DNA of 63,631 nt from Methanomethylophilus sp963631655 (lineage in GTDB: Archaea; Thermoplasmatota; Thermoplasmata; Methanomassiliicoccales; Methanomethylophilaceae). Of the stretch, positions 18,701 through 26,557 are shown piece after piece. Below the pieces are notes generated by a model, which saw nothing but the letters and a program-made list of their open reading frames with translations, did no database searches and was not told the DNA's origin. The position numbers were made by a program, and so were the translations under genes. Within the stretch, counting starts at the first letter, position 1, and every line of letters begins with the position of its first letter. The stretch covers positions 1 through 63,631 of the forward strand of contig CAVGRR010000003.1 of NCBI GenBank assembly GCA_963631655.1, read 5' to 3'.

Positions 18701-20175
18701 GACAGGGCGGCGATGGGGATGTCGCAATTGGACGAGGCGACAGGCTCCTTCATGGACTCCGCCATGGGGAGGATGATCTTCTCGATGTCCTCCTTGCTGT
18801 ACACGAACTCCCTTTCCAGACGGTCCGCGTTCTCGATGTCGCGGCCCACCTCACGTCCGGAGGAGACGGTGGTCAGATCGAGACGGTACTTCTCCAGCCA
18901 GTCCCTGTACGGGTGTGCGGATGCGAGCTCGGATTTGATCTCTGGGTCATATATGATCCTGCCCGATTCGGTATCGATGAGAATCATCTTTCCGGGCGCC
19001 AGTCTGCCGGCCTCCGCGATGTCGCGGTCGGCGATGGGGATGACACCGGTCTCAGAAGCAAGGATGAAGAGTCCATCCTTGGTGACTGTATATCTTTCGG
19101 GACGGAGACCGTTGCGGTCGAGCATTCCGCCCGCCAGGACACCGTCGGTGAACAAAAGGGCGGCGGGACCGTCCCACGGTTCCATCAGGATGGAATTGTA
19201 TTCGTAATATGCCTTGAGCGAGTCCGGAATCGGGTTCTTGTTGTTCCATGATTCGGGGACCATGGCGGTGATGGCGTTCGCCATGCTGAGTCCGGACCTG
19301 ACGAAGAACTCGAACACGTTGTCCAGAGATGCGCTGTCGCTCATTCCGGGCTGGACGATCGGGAACACGGAGTTCTCGCCGGAGAATTCAGGCACCGAGA
19401 GAATGCTTTCTCTGGCGGAGATCCATGAACGGTTACCGTTGATGGTGTTGATCTCTCCGTTGTGGCAGAGCATCCTGAAAGGCTGCGCCAGTTTCCACAT
19501 CGGATTGGTGTTGGTGCTGAACCTGGAGTGCACCATCGCGATGGCGGATTTGAATGCTGGGTCTGTGAGATCTTTGTAGTAATCACGGATCTGTTCGGGG
19601 GTCAGCATACCCTTGTAGGTGATGGTCCGGGTGGACAGACTGCAGATGTAGAAGTCCGGGTCGGAGATCTGGTTGGAGACCCTCTTCCTGACGATGAACA
19701 GTTTCCTTTCGAGGGCGGACTGTTCGTCATAGCTGCTGATGAAGACCTGAACGATACGGGGTTCGGTCTCCAATGCCAAAGGTCCGGGCACGGAATGGTC
19801 GACAGGTACCTCCCTGGTCCGGATCATGAAAAGACCCAGACGTGAACATTCCTTGTTCAGGACGGAAAGCTCGTTTTCAGATTCGGCGGTATCCTTGGAC
19901 AAAAACAGGATACCTGTTCCGTAGCGTCCGGCGTCCGGGACGGGGATCCCGCACTTGAGTATGAACTCGTGCGGGACCTGCACCGTAATCCCGGATCCGT
20001 CGCCGGTACGCCCGTCGGCGTTCTCGGCACCGCGATGTGCCAGATTCTCCAATATGGTAAGTCCGTATTCGACTATTCCGTGGTCCCGGACCCCGTTGAT
20101 GTTGACGGCCATCCCGACACCGCAGGAGTCCTTTTCGTCCGCGGGGTCGTAGAGACCGGTCTTGCGATTGACCAA
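15796..20175 (-). CDS. gltB: Glutamate synthase large subunit (GOGAT)
   Basis: This enzyme transfers the glutamine amide to 2-oxoglutarate, giving two glutamates. The 1459 residues carry all domains in bacterial order: a class II glutamine amidotransferase with the nucleophilic Cys in DSCGVGMAVN, the central domain, the FMN-binding synthase domain, the 3Fe-4S motif CIMCRKCQTNTCPVGIATQDP and the C-terminal GxGxG beta-helix. The start is chosen as TTG at 20175, after GGAG and directly before VNRKTGLYDP; a longer frame overlaps glnN. It follows glnN by 16 bases. No small subunit gltD is nearby, so the electron donor may be ferredoxin or encoded elsewhere. Many archaea split this protein, whereas here it is one piece. 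Confidence 0.95.
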   Translation of the reverse strand: MVNRKTGLYDPADEKDSCGVGMAVNINGVRDHGIVEYGLTILENLAHRGAENADGRTGDGSGITVQVPHEFILKCGIPVPDAGRYGTGILFLSKDTAESENELSVLNKECSRLGLFMIRTREVPVDHSVPGPLALETEPRIVQVFISSYDEQSALERKLFIVRKRVSNQISDPDFYICSLSTRTITYKGMLTPEQIRDYYKDLTDPAFKSAIAMVHSRFSTNTNPMWKLAQPFRMLCHNGEINTINGNRSWISARESILSVPEFSGENSVFPIVQPGMSDSASLDNVFEFFVRSGLSMANAITAMVPESWNNKNPIPDSLKAYYEYNSILMEPWDGPAALLFTDGVLAGGMLDRNGLRPERYTVTKDGLFILASETGVIPIADRDIAEAGRLAPGKMILIDTESGRIIYDPEIKSELASAHPYRDWLEKYRLDLTTVSSGREVGRDIENADRLEREFVYSKEDIEKIILPMAESMKEPVASSNCDIPIAALSDLPQLFFNYFKQSFAQVTNPPIDPIREELVMSLMGYIGSVHSTVLSPSADTCKTVKIRHPVLTNRELDLLRNLAYRGFTSVTIPIVFDISGKDGGLEGALDDICRKAEKAVDDGHSYIILSDRSVDAQHAAIPSLLALSAVHSHLVSRKKRSQTGLIVETGEAREVEHMALLFSYGATAVNPYLAFYIISKCSSEGKISYDPDTAEWRYIRSVEKGIEKVMSKMGIATIRSYRGSCLFEAVGLDHDLCGKYMSGTRSNVGGIGVAQIEEDSIARHKAAFGDMSQELPDYGYYAYHKGGERHAWSPEVVKMLHAVSEDPSQFAEFSKRGDLGEGLFYVRDLMDFKRGTKVPLEEVESAESIMKRFVIEAMSFGAISKEAHEALATAANTIGCSSNCGEGGEDPARNGTVTRSKVRQVASGRFGVNADYLVHADELQIKVAQGAKPGEGGQLMGFKVDAVIAATRNTIPGITLISPPPHHDIYSIEDLKQLIYDLKSINPTARISVKLVSESGVGTVACGVAKAGADLILISGGDGGTGAAPMSSMRYAGMPFDIGLAEVQQALVCNGLRGRVLLQADGQIKTGKDVMLAALLGAEEYGFATAALVSIGCIMCRKCQTNTCPVGIATQDPAKRAKFKGAPENVMNYFRGVAKEVRWYLSEMGFRSLDEVIGRPELIVRRDTPGRAATIDISRITAKAEGERMCSSGQSDLLKGVFDRRLISDVGASIDSGKKIDLQYSIRNVDRSVGTMLSGELIRRGGSLKDDTVTVRFTGTAGQSFGAFLCKGVTFSIEGQCNDYVGKGLSGGKIAIRRSSDADMSCNVIAGNTLLYGATSGELYVAGAVGERFCVRNSGATAVAEGAGDHCCEYMTGGRVVVLGPCGRNFAAGMSAGIAYVLNDDGDFDRHCNMDMVELELLSYKDKEELRTILENHVRYTGSRKAKDLLDNWSESSSRFLKVMPIGYKQLLQNGA

Positions 20176-20191
20176 GGGGTCACTCTCCGAT

Positions 20192-22375
20192 TCAGTGGAA
20201 GAACAGGAGTTCCCTGTACTTGGGGAGCGGCCACATCTGGTCGTCCACGAGGAGCTCAAGGGAGTCGACGTGCGACCTGATGTTCTCGAGCATGGGAACG
20301 ACCTGGTCGTGGTACTTCACGGCCTCGGCACGTCCCTCTCCGGACTTCTCGATCTTGTCGACGAGGACCTCGAGCTTGTCGATCTCGGCCTCGGCGCTGG
20401 AGATGTCCTCGGAGATGCAGGAGATGAGGTCCTTCTGCGAGGCGGCCATCTTCTTGAACTCGGCTGCGGTGTAGATCTCCTTGAGGTTCTTCACGTTCTC
20501 GAGGAGGATGTTCTGATAGCGGATCGCCACAGGGATGATGTGGTTGGTGACCAGGTCGCAGAGGGTCTTGGCCTCGATGGCGATCTTCCTGCAGTAGATC
20601 TCCCAGAAGACCTCTTTCCTGGACTCCAGTTCTACCTTGGTGAGGACCTTTTCGGTCTCGAAGATCTTGAGGGTCTGCTTGGTGGTGTATGCGTCCATGC
20701 AGACGGGGGCGGAGCTCTCGCAATCGAGTCCGCGCTTTGCGGCCTCTGCCTTCCATTCGTCGGAGTATCCGTTTCCGTCGAAGCAGATGTCCTTGCATGC
20801 GCGGTAGGTCTCACGGGTCTCGTCGAGGACGGCCTTGAGTGCATCCTCTCCGCCTGCCACCCTCTTCTTCACCGCTGCGATGAAGTTCTGGAGCTGATAT
20901 GCCAGGATGGTGTTGAGGATGGTGATCGGACCGGAGCAGTTCGCAGAGGATCCGACGGCCCTGAACTCGAACCTGTTACCGGTGAATGCAAACGGAGAGG
21001 TCCTGTTCCTGTCGGTGTTGTCCACGATGAGTTCGGGGACCTGCGGGATTCCGAGGCTGTATCCTTTCTTGCCGGCGATCTTGACCATGTCCTTGCTGTT
21101 GAGGAGCTCCTCGAACGCGGAGTGGACCTGGGTTCCGAGGAAGGAGGAGATGATCGCGGGAGGTGCCTCGTTGGCACCGAGCCTGTGTGCATTGGAAGCG
21201 GTGAGGACGCACGCCTTGAGAAGGGCGTTGTTGTCGTAGACCGCCTTGAGGGTGTTGGCCATGAAACAGAGGAACCTGAGGTTCTCGGTGTCGGTCTTTC
21301 CGGGGGACATGAGTCCGATTCCGCTCTCGGTTCCGACGGACCAGTTGCAGTGCTTTCCGGATCCGTTGACGCCTGCAAAGGGCTTCTCGTGGAGGAGGAC
21401 CGCGAATCCGTGCTTGGTGGCGACGGATTTCATGACGGACATGAGGAGAAGGTTGTGGTCGATGGCGAGGTTCGAGGACTCGTAGACGGGTGCAATCTCG
21501 AACTGTCCGGGAGCGACCTCGTTGTGCCTGGTCTTCACGGGGATTCCGAGCTTGTAGCATTCGAATTCGAGGTCCCTCATGAACTCCATCACTCTCGGAG
21601 GGATGGATCCGAAGTAGTGGTCCTCGAGCTGCTGGTTCTTGGAGGAGACGTGACCGATGAGGGTACGCTCGGTGAGGACGAGGTCAGGCCTCTGTGAGTA
21701 GAGGTCCTTGTCGACGAGGAAGTATTCCTGCTCCCATCCGAGATAGGAGTGGCAGACCTCGTTGGGGTAGCCCATAAGTGCCAGAAGATCGGATGCGGCC
21801 TTGGTGACGGCGGCGTCGGACCTCAGGAGGGGAGTCTTGTAATCGAGGGCCTCTCCGGTGTAGGAGATGAAGACGGTCGGGATGCAGAGGGTGTCCCCGA
21901 TGATGAATGCGGGCGAGGACGGGTCCCATGCGGTGTAACCCCTTGCCTCGAAGGTGTTCCTCAGACCGCCGCTGGGGAACGAGGATGCGTCAGGCTCCTG
22001 CTGGCACAGTAACTTTCCGCTGAATTTCTCGATAGATTCGTCGCGTCCGCGGGGATCTGCGAAGGAGTCGTGCTTCTCCGCGGTACCGCCGGTGAGCGGC
22101 TGGAACCAATGGGTGTAGTGGGTGACACCCTTATCGATAGCCCACCTCTTCAATCCCGCTGCGACATAGTCGGCAATGGATTTGTCGAGGGTCGCACCGC
22201 GCTCGATGGTCTCGTAAATGGCCCTCCTGGTGTCCTCATCGAGATATTTCCTCATGGCGGCCCTGTTGAAGACGTTGCATCCGTAATAGGCGGATGTCTC
22301 GTGCCCAGGGGCGACTGCTACGATCGGTTCTTTTGCAGTAGCTTTGCTTACTGCGTCGAATCTGAAATTCATCAT
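20192..22375 (-). CDS. glnN: Glutamine synthetase type III (GlnN)
   Basis: This enzyme makes glutamine from glutamate, ammonia and ATP. At 727 residues it has GSIII length, much larger than the GSI of about 450 residues usual in archaea. Family features include the N-terminal NVFNRAAMRKYL and HYTHWFQPLTGGTAEKHDSF. The catalytic core has GWEQEYFLVD, RHNEVAPGQFEIAP and ANGSGKHCN-like VNGSGKHCNWS. It is first in glnN-gltB, so assimilation through both GOGAT steps is co-expressed. A perfect 14-bp palindrome about 110 bp upstream is a candidate nitrogen-control operator. GSIII in a methanogen suggests acquisition from bacteria. Confidence 0.95.
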   Translation of the reverse strand: MMNFRFDAVSKATAKEPIVAVAPGHETSAYYGCNVFNRAAMRKYLDEDTRRAIYETIERGATLDKSIADYVAAGLKRWAIDKGVTHYTHWFQPLTGGTAEKHDSFADPRGRDESIEKFSGKLLCQQEPDASSFPSGGLRNTFEARGYTAWDPSSPAFIIGDTLCIPTVFISYTGEALDYKTPLLRSDAAVTKAASDLLALMGYPNEVCHSYLGWEQEYFLVDKDLYSQRPDLVLTERTLIGHVSSKNQQLEDHYFGSIPPRVMEFMRDLEFECYKLGIPVKTRHNEVAPGQFEIAPVYESSNLAIDHNLLLMSVMKSVATKHGFAVLLHEKPFAGVNGSGKHCNWSVGTESGIGLMSPGKTDTENLRFLCFMANTLKAVYDNNALLKACVLTASNAHRLGANEAPPAIISSFLGTQVHSAFEELLNSKDMVKIAGKKGYSLGIPQVPELIVDNTDRNRTSPFAFTGNRFEFRAVGSSANCSGPITILNTILAYQLQNFIAAVKKRVAGGEDALKAVLDETRETYRACKDICFDGNGYSDEWKAEAAKRGLDCESSAPVCMDAYTTKQTLKIFETEKVLTKVELESRKEVFWEIYCRKIAIEAKTLCDLVTNHIIPVAIRYQNILLENVKNLKEIYTAAEFKKMAASQKDLISCISEDISSAEAEIDKLEVLVDKIEKSGEGRAEAVKYHDQVVPMLENIRSHVDSLELLVDDQMWPLPKYRELLFFH

Positions 22376-22483
22376 AATGAGTGCAAATGGTAGTCTATTA
22401 ATATACTTTTCTGAAATTCAATTACAAAAAATATAGCTTAAGTTCCGTTTATTGATTAAACATGTATCTAATTCAGTAAGAAT

Positions 22484-22497
22484 TAGACATTTGTCTA
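22484..22497. promoter_or_regulatory. TAGACA-TT-TGTCTA operator candidate upstream of glnN
   Basis: This is a perfect 14-bp palindrome in an AT-rich promoter region, 110 bp before the glnN start. Minus-strand TATA candidates lie nearer the gene (about 22398-22411 and 22423-22437). Two 12/14 matches to the same palindrome lie at the dat promoter (41035 and 41065), which supports a shared regulator. The rest of 22376-22600 shows no gene. Confidence 0.6.
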
Positions 22498-22600
22498 TTC
22501 CAAAATAAAATCATTGGATAAGCTGTACATCGAGGCATATATCCGCTTTTCAGACGCTCAGATTATAATAGAGATAAGTTCCCGCACGAATAGGGATCAA

Positions 22601-22626
22601 GGCCGGGAACGACCCTGCTCCCGGCC
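22601..22626 (-). terminator. Hairpin after the SpoIIE phosphatase gene
   Basis: GGCCGGGA (22601-22608) pairs perfectly with TCCCGGCC (22619-22626) around a 10-base loop, about 20 bases beyond the stop codon at 22648. It is the likely transcript end of the partner-switching operon. Confidence 0.55.
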
Positions 22627-22647
22627 AGAAAAAGAATGAATGAACAC

Positions 22648-24528
22648 TCACTCCGATTTCTTGCTGTCCACGCGTTTCCACACGGTGAAAACGTTCTTTC
22701 CGGAGAAGTACTTGTAATCCATATAGGTGACCAGATTCCTGACCATATGGATACCGAAACCGCCTATGGGCCAGTTTCCGATATCGTCGTCGATCTCGAT
22801 CTCGTCCCTGTTGATGGGGTTGAAGGCTTCCGCACTGTCTGCGAAGGTCAGTTTGATCTCGTTGTCGCGGGCGCTGCAGTAGACCGTGACGTCCCCTTCG
22901 GAATTCTCGTAAGCGTGGTCGCAGATGTTGACGAAAATCTCCTCCACGACGACCTCCAGCTTGAGGATGTCCTTCATCGGGAATCCGAGCCCGGTCAGCA
23001 CATTCTCTATGAACGCGTTGACCTTTTCGAGTTCTCCGACCTTCCCGGGGACCGTGAGTTCATGGTAATTCGGACGGTGGATGGTGAAACACAGCATGGT
23101 TATGTCATCGGACTGAGGCCTTTTACCGGCAAAATCCTTCACCGCATTACGAACGCTTCCCACAAGACCTTCGGCACCGAGGTCCTTGGAATCATCGAGT
23201 ACTTTCACCAGACGTTCCTTTCCGAACTGTTCATCATTGATGTTGAACGCCTCGTTCACTCCGTCGGTGTAACAGAAGACCGTGTCCATATCCGACATAT
23301 GGATCGAATCGGTCTTGTAACGGACCCCTTCGTTCACTCCGATCATCAGGCCCTTCTTCACAGGGAGCTTTTCGAACTTCCCGTCGGAATGCCGGATATA
23401 CGGTGCAGGATGCCCTGCATTGACGTATTGCAGAGTACCTGTATTGGACTCGTACACACCCATCCATATGGTCACGAACTGTCCGGCGGCGTTCCTGCCG
23501 CAGATCTCCTTGTTCACTGCGGTGAGGACCTGCCCGGGATCGTTGTGCAGCATGGCGGCGGCCCTTATGGACCCCATAATACCCATCATCATCAGCGAGG
23601 CGGGAAGTCCCTTGTCCGACACATCGGCCACGACGAAAGCGGTGAGGTTCCTCCCGATGGAGAAACAGTCGTAGAAGTCCCCCGCGACCTCCGTCGCCGG
23701 TTCCATGATACCGTAGATATCAAGAGACTGGGTGTCAGGGAACTCGACAGGAAGGGTCGCCAGCTGAATGTCCCTTGCAAGACCCAGATCATGTTCGGTA
23801 CGTTTGGCGCTCTCCTGAGTCGCGATCATTGTCGTGAACTTGAAGTACACGATGACGGCCAGGGTCCCGAAGAGCAGAATGGACACACAGGACCAGGAAT
23901 AGATCGCAAGCACCTGGGACGATGGATAGATCTCACTGTCCACCCCCGCGGCCAATGAGGGGATACACAATGCGTACACGGCGGCGATGATGACAGGGAC
24001 CAGATACCAAAGGGAACGGTCCCGTTTAATAAGGCTCAGAAGACTCGAAAGGGCCCCCGCAAGGGCCAGGAGCAGGATGTAGTAGGCCTGCAGATCGTAA
24101 TAATCAGGAATGGCAAAAATGTGTACCACTATTGTCAGAACGGTCACTGACATGGCATATACGGGCCCGCTGCACATGCCGGTCAGCATGATCCCGATGA
24201 AACCACTCTGGAACAGTGCGTTGTCATTGCTTCCCATGACGCCGTTCATGACCGAAAGTGCGGTCATTATGAGAATGAACGCGGCCTTGTAATGCCATTT
24301 CGATAACCCCGGTTTAGAAAGTTCCACATAGATCGGACTGCGGACCAGCAGATATGCCATCAACAACGTGACGAGGACCCAGGCGACACCGTTGCTCATG
24401 TAGTACGTGATCACATAGGAGATCCCTTCCTGCGTGTCCAGGTTGGAATAGATGTACAGGATGACGATCGCCAGCAGCAGCGCCGCCACATAGATATTCT
24501 GCAGTACCGAACACAGTTTTCTTTCCAT
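22648..24528 (-). CDS. Membrane SpoIIE/PP2C phosphatase with C-terminal RsbW-like ATPase domain
   Basis: This 626-residue protein has about seven membrane helices in residues 10-230. A SpoIIE/RsbU-type PP2C domain follows at about 250-475, with metal-binding GDFYD at 283-287 and DVSDKG at 302-307. A GHKL ATPase domain of the RsbW anti-sigma kinase type lies at about 490-620 (VVEEIFVNICDHAY as N-box; PIGGFGIHMV as G2 region). In bacteria such proteins dephosphorylate a STAS partner. One polypeptide here carries both opposing activities, and a STAS gene lies in the same operon. It overlaps the MATE-fusion gene by one base. The membrane part probably senses an unknown signal. Confidence 0.9.
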   Translation of the reverse strand: MERKLCSVLQNIYVAALLLAIVILYIYSNLDTQEGISYVITYYMSNGVAWVLVTLLMAYLLVRSPIYVELSKPGLSKWHYKAAFILIMTALSVMNGVMGSNDNALFQSGFIGIMLTGMCSGPVYAMSVTVLTIVVHIFAIPDYYDLQAYYILLLALAGALSSLLSLIKRDRSLWYLVPVIIAAVYALCIPSLAAGVDSEIYPSSQVLAIYSWSCVSILLFGTLAVIVYFKFTTMIATQESAKRTEHDLGLARDIQLATLPVEFPDTQSLDIYGIMEPATEVAGDFYDCFSIGRNLTAFVVADVSDKGLPASLMMMGIMGSIRAAAMLHNDPGQVLTAVNKEICGRNAAGQFVTIWMGVYESNTGTLQYVNAGHPAPYIRHSDGKFEKLPVKKGLMIGVNEGVRYKTDSIHMSDMDTVFCYTDGVNEAFNINDEQFGKERLVKVLDDSKDLGAEGLVGSVRNAVKDFAGKRPQSDDITMLCFTIHRPNYHELTVPGKVGELEKVNAFIENVLTGLGFPMKDILKLEVVVEEIFVNICDHAYENSEGDVTVYCSARDNEIKLTFADSAEAFNPINRDEIEIDDDIGNWPIGGFGIHMVRNLVTYMDYKYFSGKNVFTVWKRVDSKKSE

Positions 24529-26264
24529 CAGACGGTCACCGTCAGGTTGTTCAGTTTCACTGAATAACTGTAATCGATCTTCTTGGCCGCGGCACGCACC
24601 ACCTTGATACCGAGGTGTTCCCCGGTCTCGGCGGCCATCGGATTGAATCTTACACCATCGTCCCTCATACGGAAGATCACATCGTCCCCGTCCTTCACGA
24701 CGCGGATGTCGATGTAGTGTTCATTGTCATCGGAGAAGGCGTGGTCCACGACATTTCCGGCCATCTCCTCGATACAGAGTGCGACGCGCTCCGCCTTGTC
24801 CTGGGATACCCCGTGCTCGACACAGGCGCCGGAGATCCTCTGGGTGAGTCCGGTGACGTACTCTATCTTGTTGGGAATGGATATCTCGCACACTGTGTCC
24901 ACGGCGAACACCCCGTGGGCCGCGACCACGAAGTCCTCTATGTGATGGGGGAACTTCTTCGTCCTCGCCTTGATGTATACTATGATGGTGAGCACGGAAA
25001 GGACGTCCGCAAGCACAAAGGAGAGCCACACTCCATCGAGGCCGATGAACGGTGCGAGAACGACGGACACCAGAATGACGTACAGCGCACCCCTCGAAAG
25101 GGAGATGATGTTGGACATCACCAGGTTTCCCATCGTCTGATACATGTACAGGAAGATCAGACAGACCGTGGATGTCGGCTGCGAGAAGGCGAAGATCCTG
25201 AGGCATCTCGTTGCAAGTGCCAGATCCCCTCCGTCTGCGATGAACATCCTGGCAACCGGCTCTGCGAAGATTATCAGAAGCACCGCGACTATCGAAGAAA
25301 GGATTACCCCAGACCTCAGGGTGACACGGAGGGTGTCGGTGATCGCCCTCTTGTCCCTCTCTCCGAAGAATATTCCGCACATGGTGGCGACCATGAGTCC
25401 GTATCCGGTGGAGATGGCGATCAGGAACTGATATACATTGGTCTGAACTGAAAGTGCCAGCACCGCCGCGGAACCGCTCAGTGAAAGAAGAAAGATGTTG
25501 AGCACGAGGTTCCTGATGGTCTGCGAACCCCTGTTTATGGCTGTAGGAAGACCTGCCAGGCAGATGTCCTTCAGTTCTCCCTTACATCCGGACGGGGAAC
25601 AGAACCTCAGCATACGCTCATTCCTCCTGAAATGGGTGAGCGCCAAAGCGAGTCCGGCAAGATTTCCGATCATGATCGAAAGTCCGATCCCGAAAAGACC
25701 CAGATGGGTGAATGCCGCACTGCAGTACGCCGCTGCGGTGTTGATGATGACGACCACGATCATGGAGATCAGGGAGATCCTCTGATTGCTGTCCATCCTC
25801 ATATAGATCAGAAGGTTCTGCAGAAGAAGGAAAGGTACCGCAGAGACCCCGAGGCCGCGGATATAGTCGGCGGTCATGCTCTCGATGCCCGCTCCGGCAC
25901 CGAACACTCCTGCCAGTACATCGGCGAAGAGGAGACAGAACACCAGATATGCGAGACCGACGAGGATGGAGGCCAGCGTCGTCACGGTGAAGTTCAGACG
26001 CACCAGGGCCATATCGCCCCTGCCGATGTGGTTCGCACACTTTATGGAACCCCCATTGCTGAAGATCCCCGAAGCCGCTCCCAGCAAAATAAAGACAGGA
26101 GATGCGAGACCGAACGCCACCAGGGCATCGGGACCCAGCATCTGCCCGGTTATGAGACCGTTTATGACCATGCTCAGCGTGGCCGTGAGGGTCACCAGGA
26201 TGGTGACGGCCAAGTGGCCGTGCAGGACCTTTTCGATCAGATATGTGTTGGTATGCATTCTCAT
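24528..26264 (-). CDS. MATE-family transporter fused to RsbW-like ATPase domain
   Basis: Residues 1 to about 445 form a MATE (MOP superfamily) transporter with 12 helices, including ITGQMLGPDALVAFGLASP and the internal repeat GLFGIGLSIMIGNLAGLAL. From about 455 a cytoplasmic GHKL ATPase domain follows: IPNKIEYVTGLTQRI, the N-box CIEEMAGNVVDHAF and the G1 box RMRDDGVRFNPM. MATE proteins normally end after helix 12, so the tail is an addition homologous to the RsbW anti-sigma kinase. It overlaps the STAS gene by four bases. The inferred role is transport controlled by, or reporting to, the STAS partner. The substrate is unknown. Confidence 0.9.
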   Translation of the reverse strand: MRMHTNTYLIEKVLHGHLAVTILVTLTATLSMVINGLITGQMLGPDALVAFGLASPVFILLGAASGIFSNGGSIKCANHIGRGDMALVRLNFTVTTLASILVGLAYLVFCLLFADVLAGVFGAGAGIESMTADYIRGLGVSAVPFLLLQNLLIYMRMDSNQRISLISMIVVVIINTAAAYCSAAFTHLGLFGIGLSIMIGNLAGLALALTHFRRNERMLRFCSPSGCKGELKDICLAGLPTAINRGSQTIRNLVLNIFLLSLSGSAAVLALSVQTNVYQFLIAISTGYGLMVATMCGIFFGERDKRAITDTLRVTLRSGVILSSIVAVLLIIFAEPVARMFIADGGDLALATRCLRIFAFSQPTSTVCLIFLYMYQTMGNLVMSNIISLSRGALYVILVSVVLAPFIGLDGVWLSFVLADVLSVLTIIVYIKARTKKFPHHIEDFVVAAHGVFAVDTVCEISIPNKIEYVTGLTQRISGACVEHGVSQDKAERVALCIEEMAGNVVDHAFSDDNEHYIDIRVVKDGDDVIFRMRDDGVRFNPMAAETGEHLGIKVVRAAAKKIDYSYSVKLNNLTVTV

Positions 26265-26557
26265 TCCAGAGTGAGGATCTCATCGAGACCGGTCTCGGTG
26301 AACACTTCCATGACGAGTTCCGGGACGTTCCTGATGACCAGTTTGCCCCCGCTCTTGGCCATCTTCTTCTCAAGTGCCAGGATGGCCCTGAGGCCGGCAC
26401 TGGAGATGTAGATGCAGGGGGACAGGTCGAGCTCGATATACTTCGTATCGTCACCGATCTGCCTGTTCATGTCGTTCTCGAAATCGGGGGAGGACGTCCT
26501 GTCCAGTTTGCCCTCGATCACCGCTTTGATCTCTGTTCCGTTCTTTGTTATCTTCAT
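26261..26557 (-). CDS. STAS-domain protein (anti-anti-sigma factor-like)
   Basis: This 98-residue protein is a complete STAS domain of the SpoIIAA/RsbV type. The phosphorylatable serine lies in the conserved turn YISSAGLRAIL, and the start KITKNGTEIKAVIEGKLD is typical. In bacteria RsbW-type kinases phosphorylate this serine and PP2C proteins remove the phosphate. Here the kinase-like and phosphatase domains are encoded next to it, with four-base overlaps on both sides. The ATG at 26557 is chosen because it gives a normal STAS length and overlaps the upstream stop. Archaea lack sigma factors, so its target must be something else, perhaps the transporter or the GH3 enzymes. Confidence 0.92.
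   Translation of the reverse strand: MKITKNGTEIKAVIEGKLDRTSSPDFENDMNRQIGDDTKYIELDLSPCIYISSAGLRAILALEKKMAKSGGKLVIRNVPELVMEVFTETGLDEILTLE

Noticed and set aside
22648..26557. A sigma factor regulon as the target of the STAS/RsbW proteins
   Set aside because: Archaea do not use sigma factors, the polymerase subunit genes in the window are archaeal, and no sigma-like gene is present.
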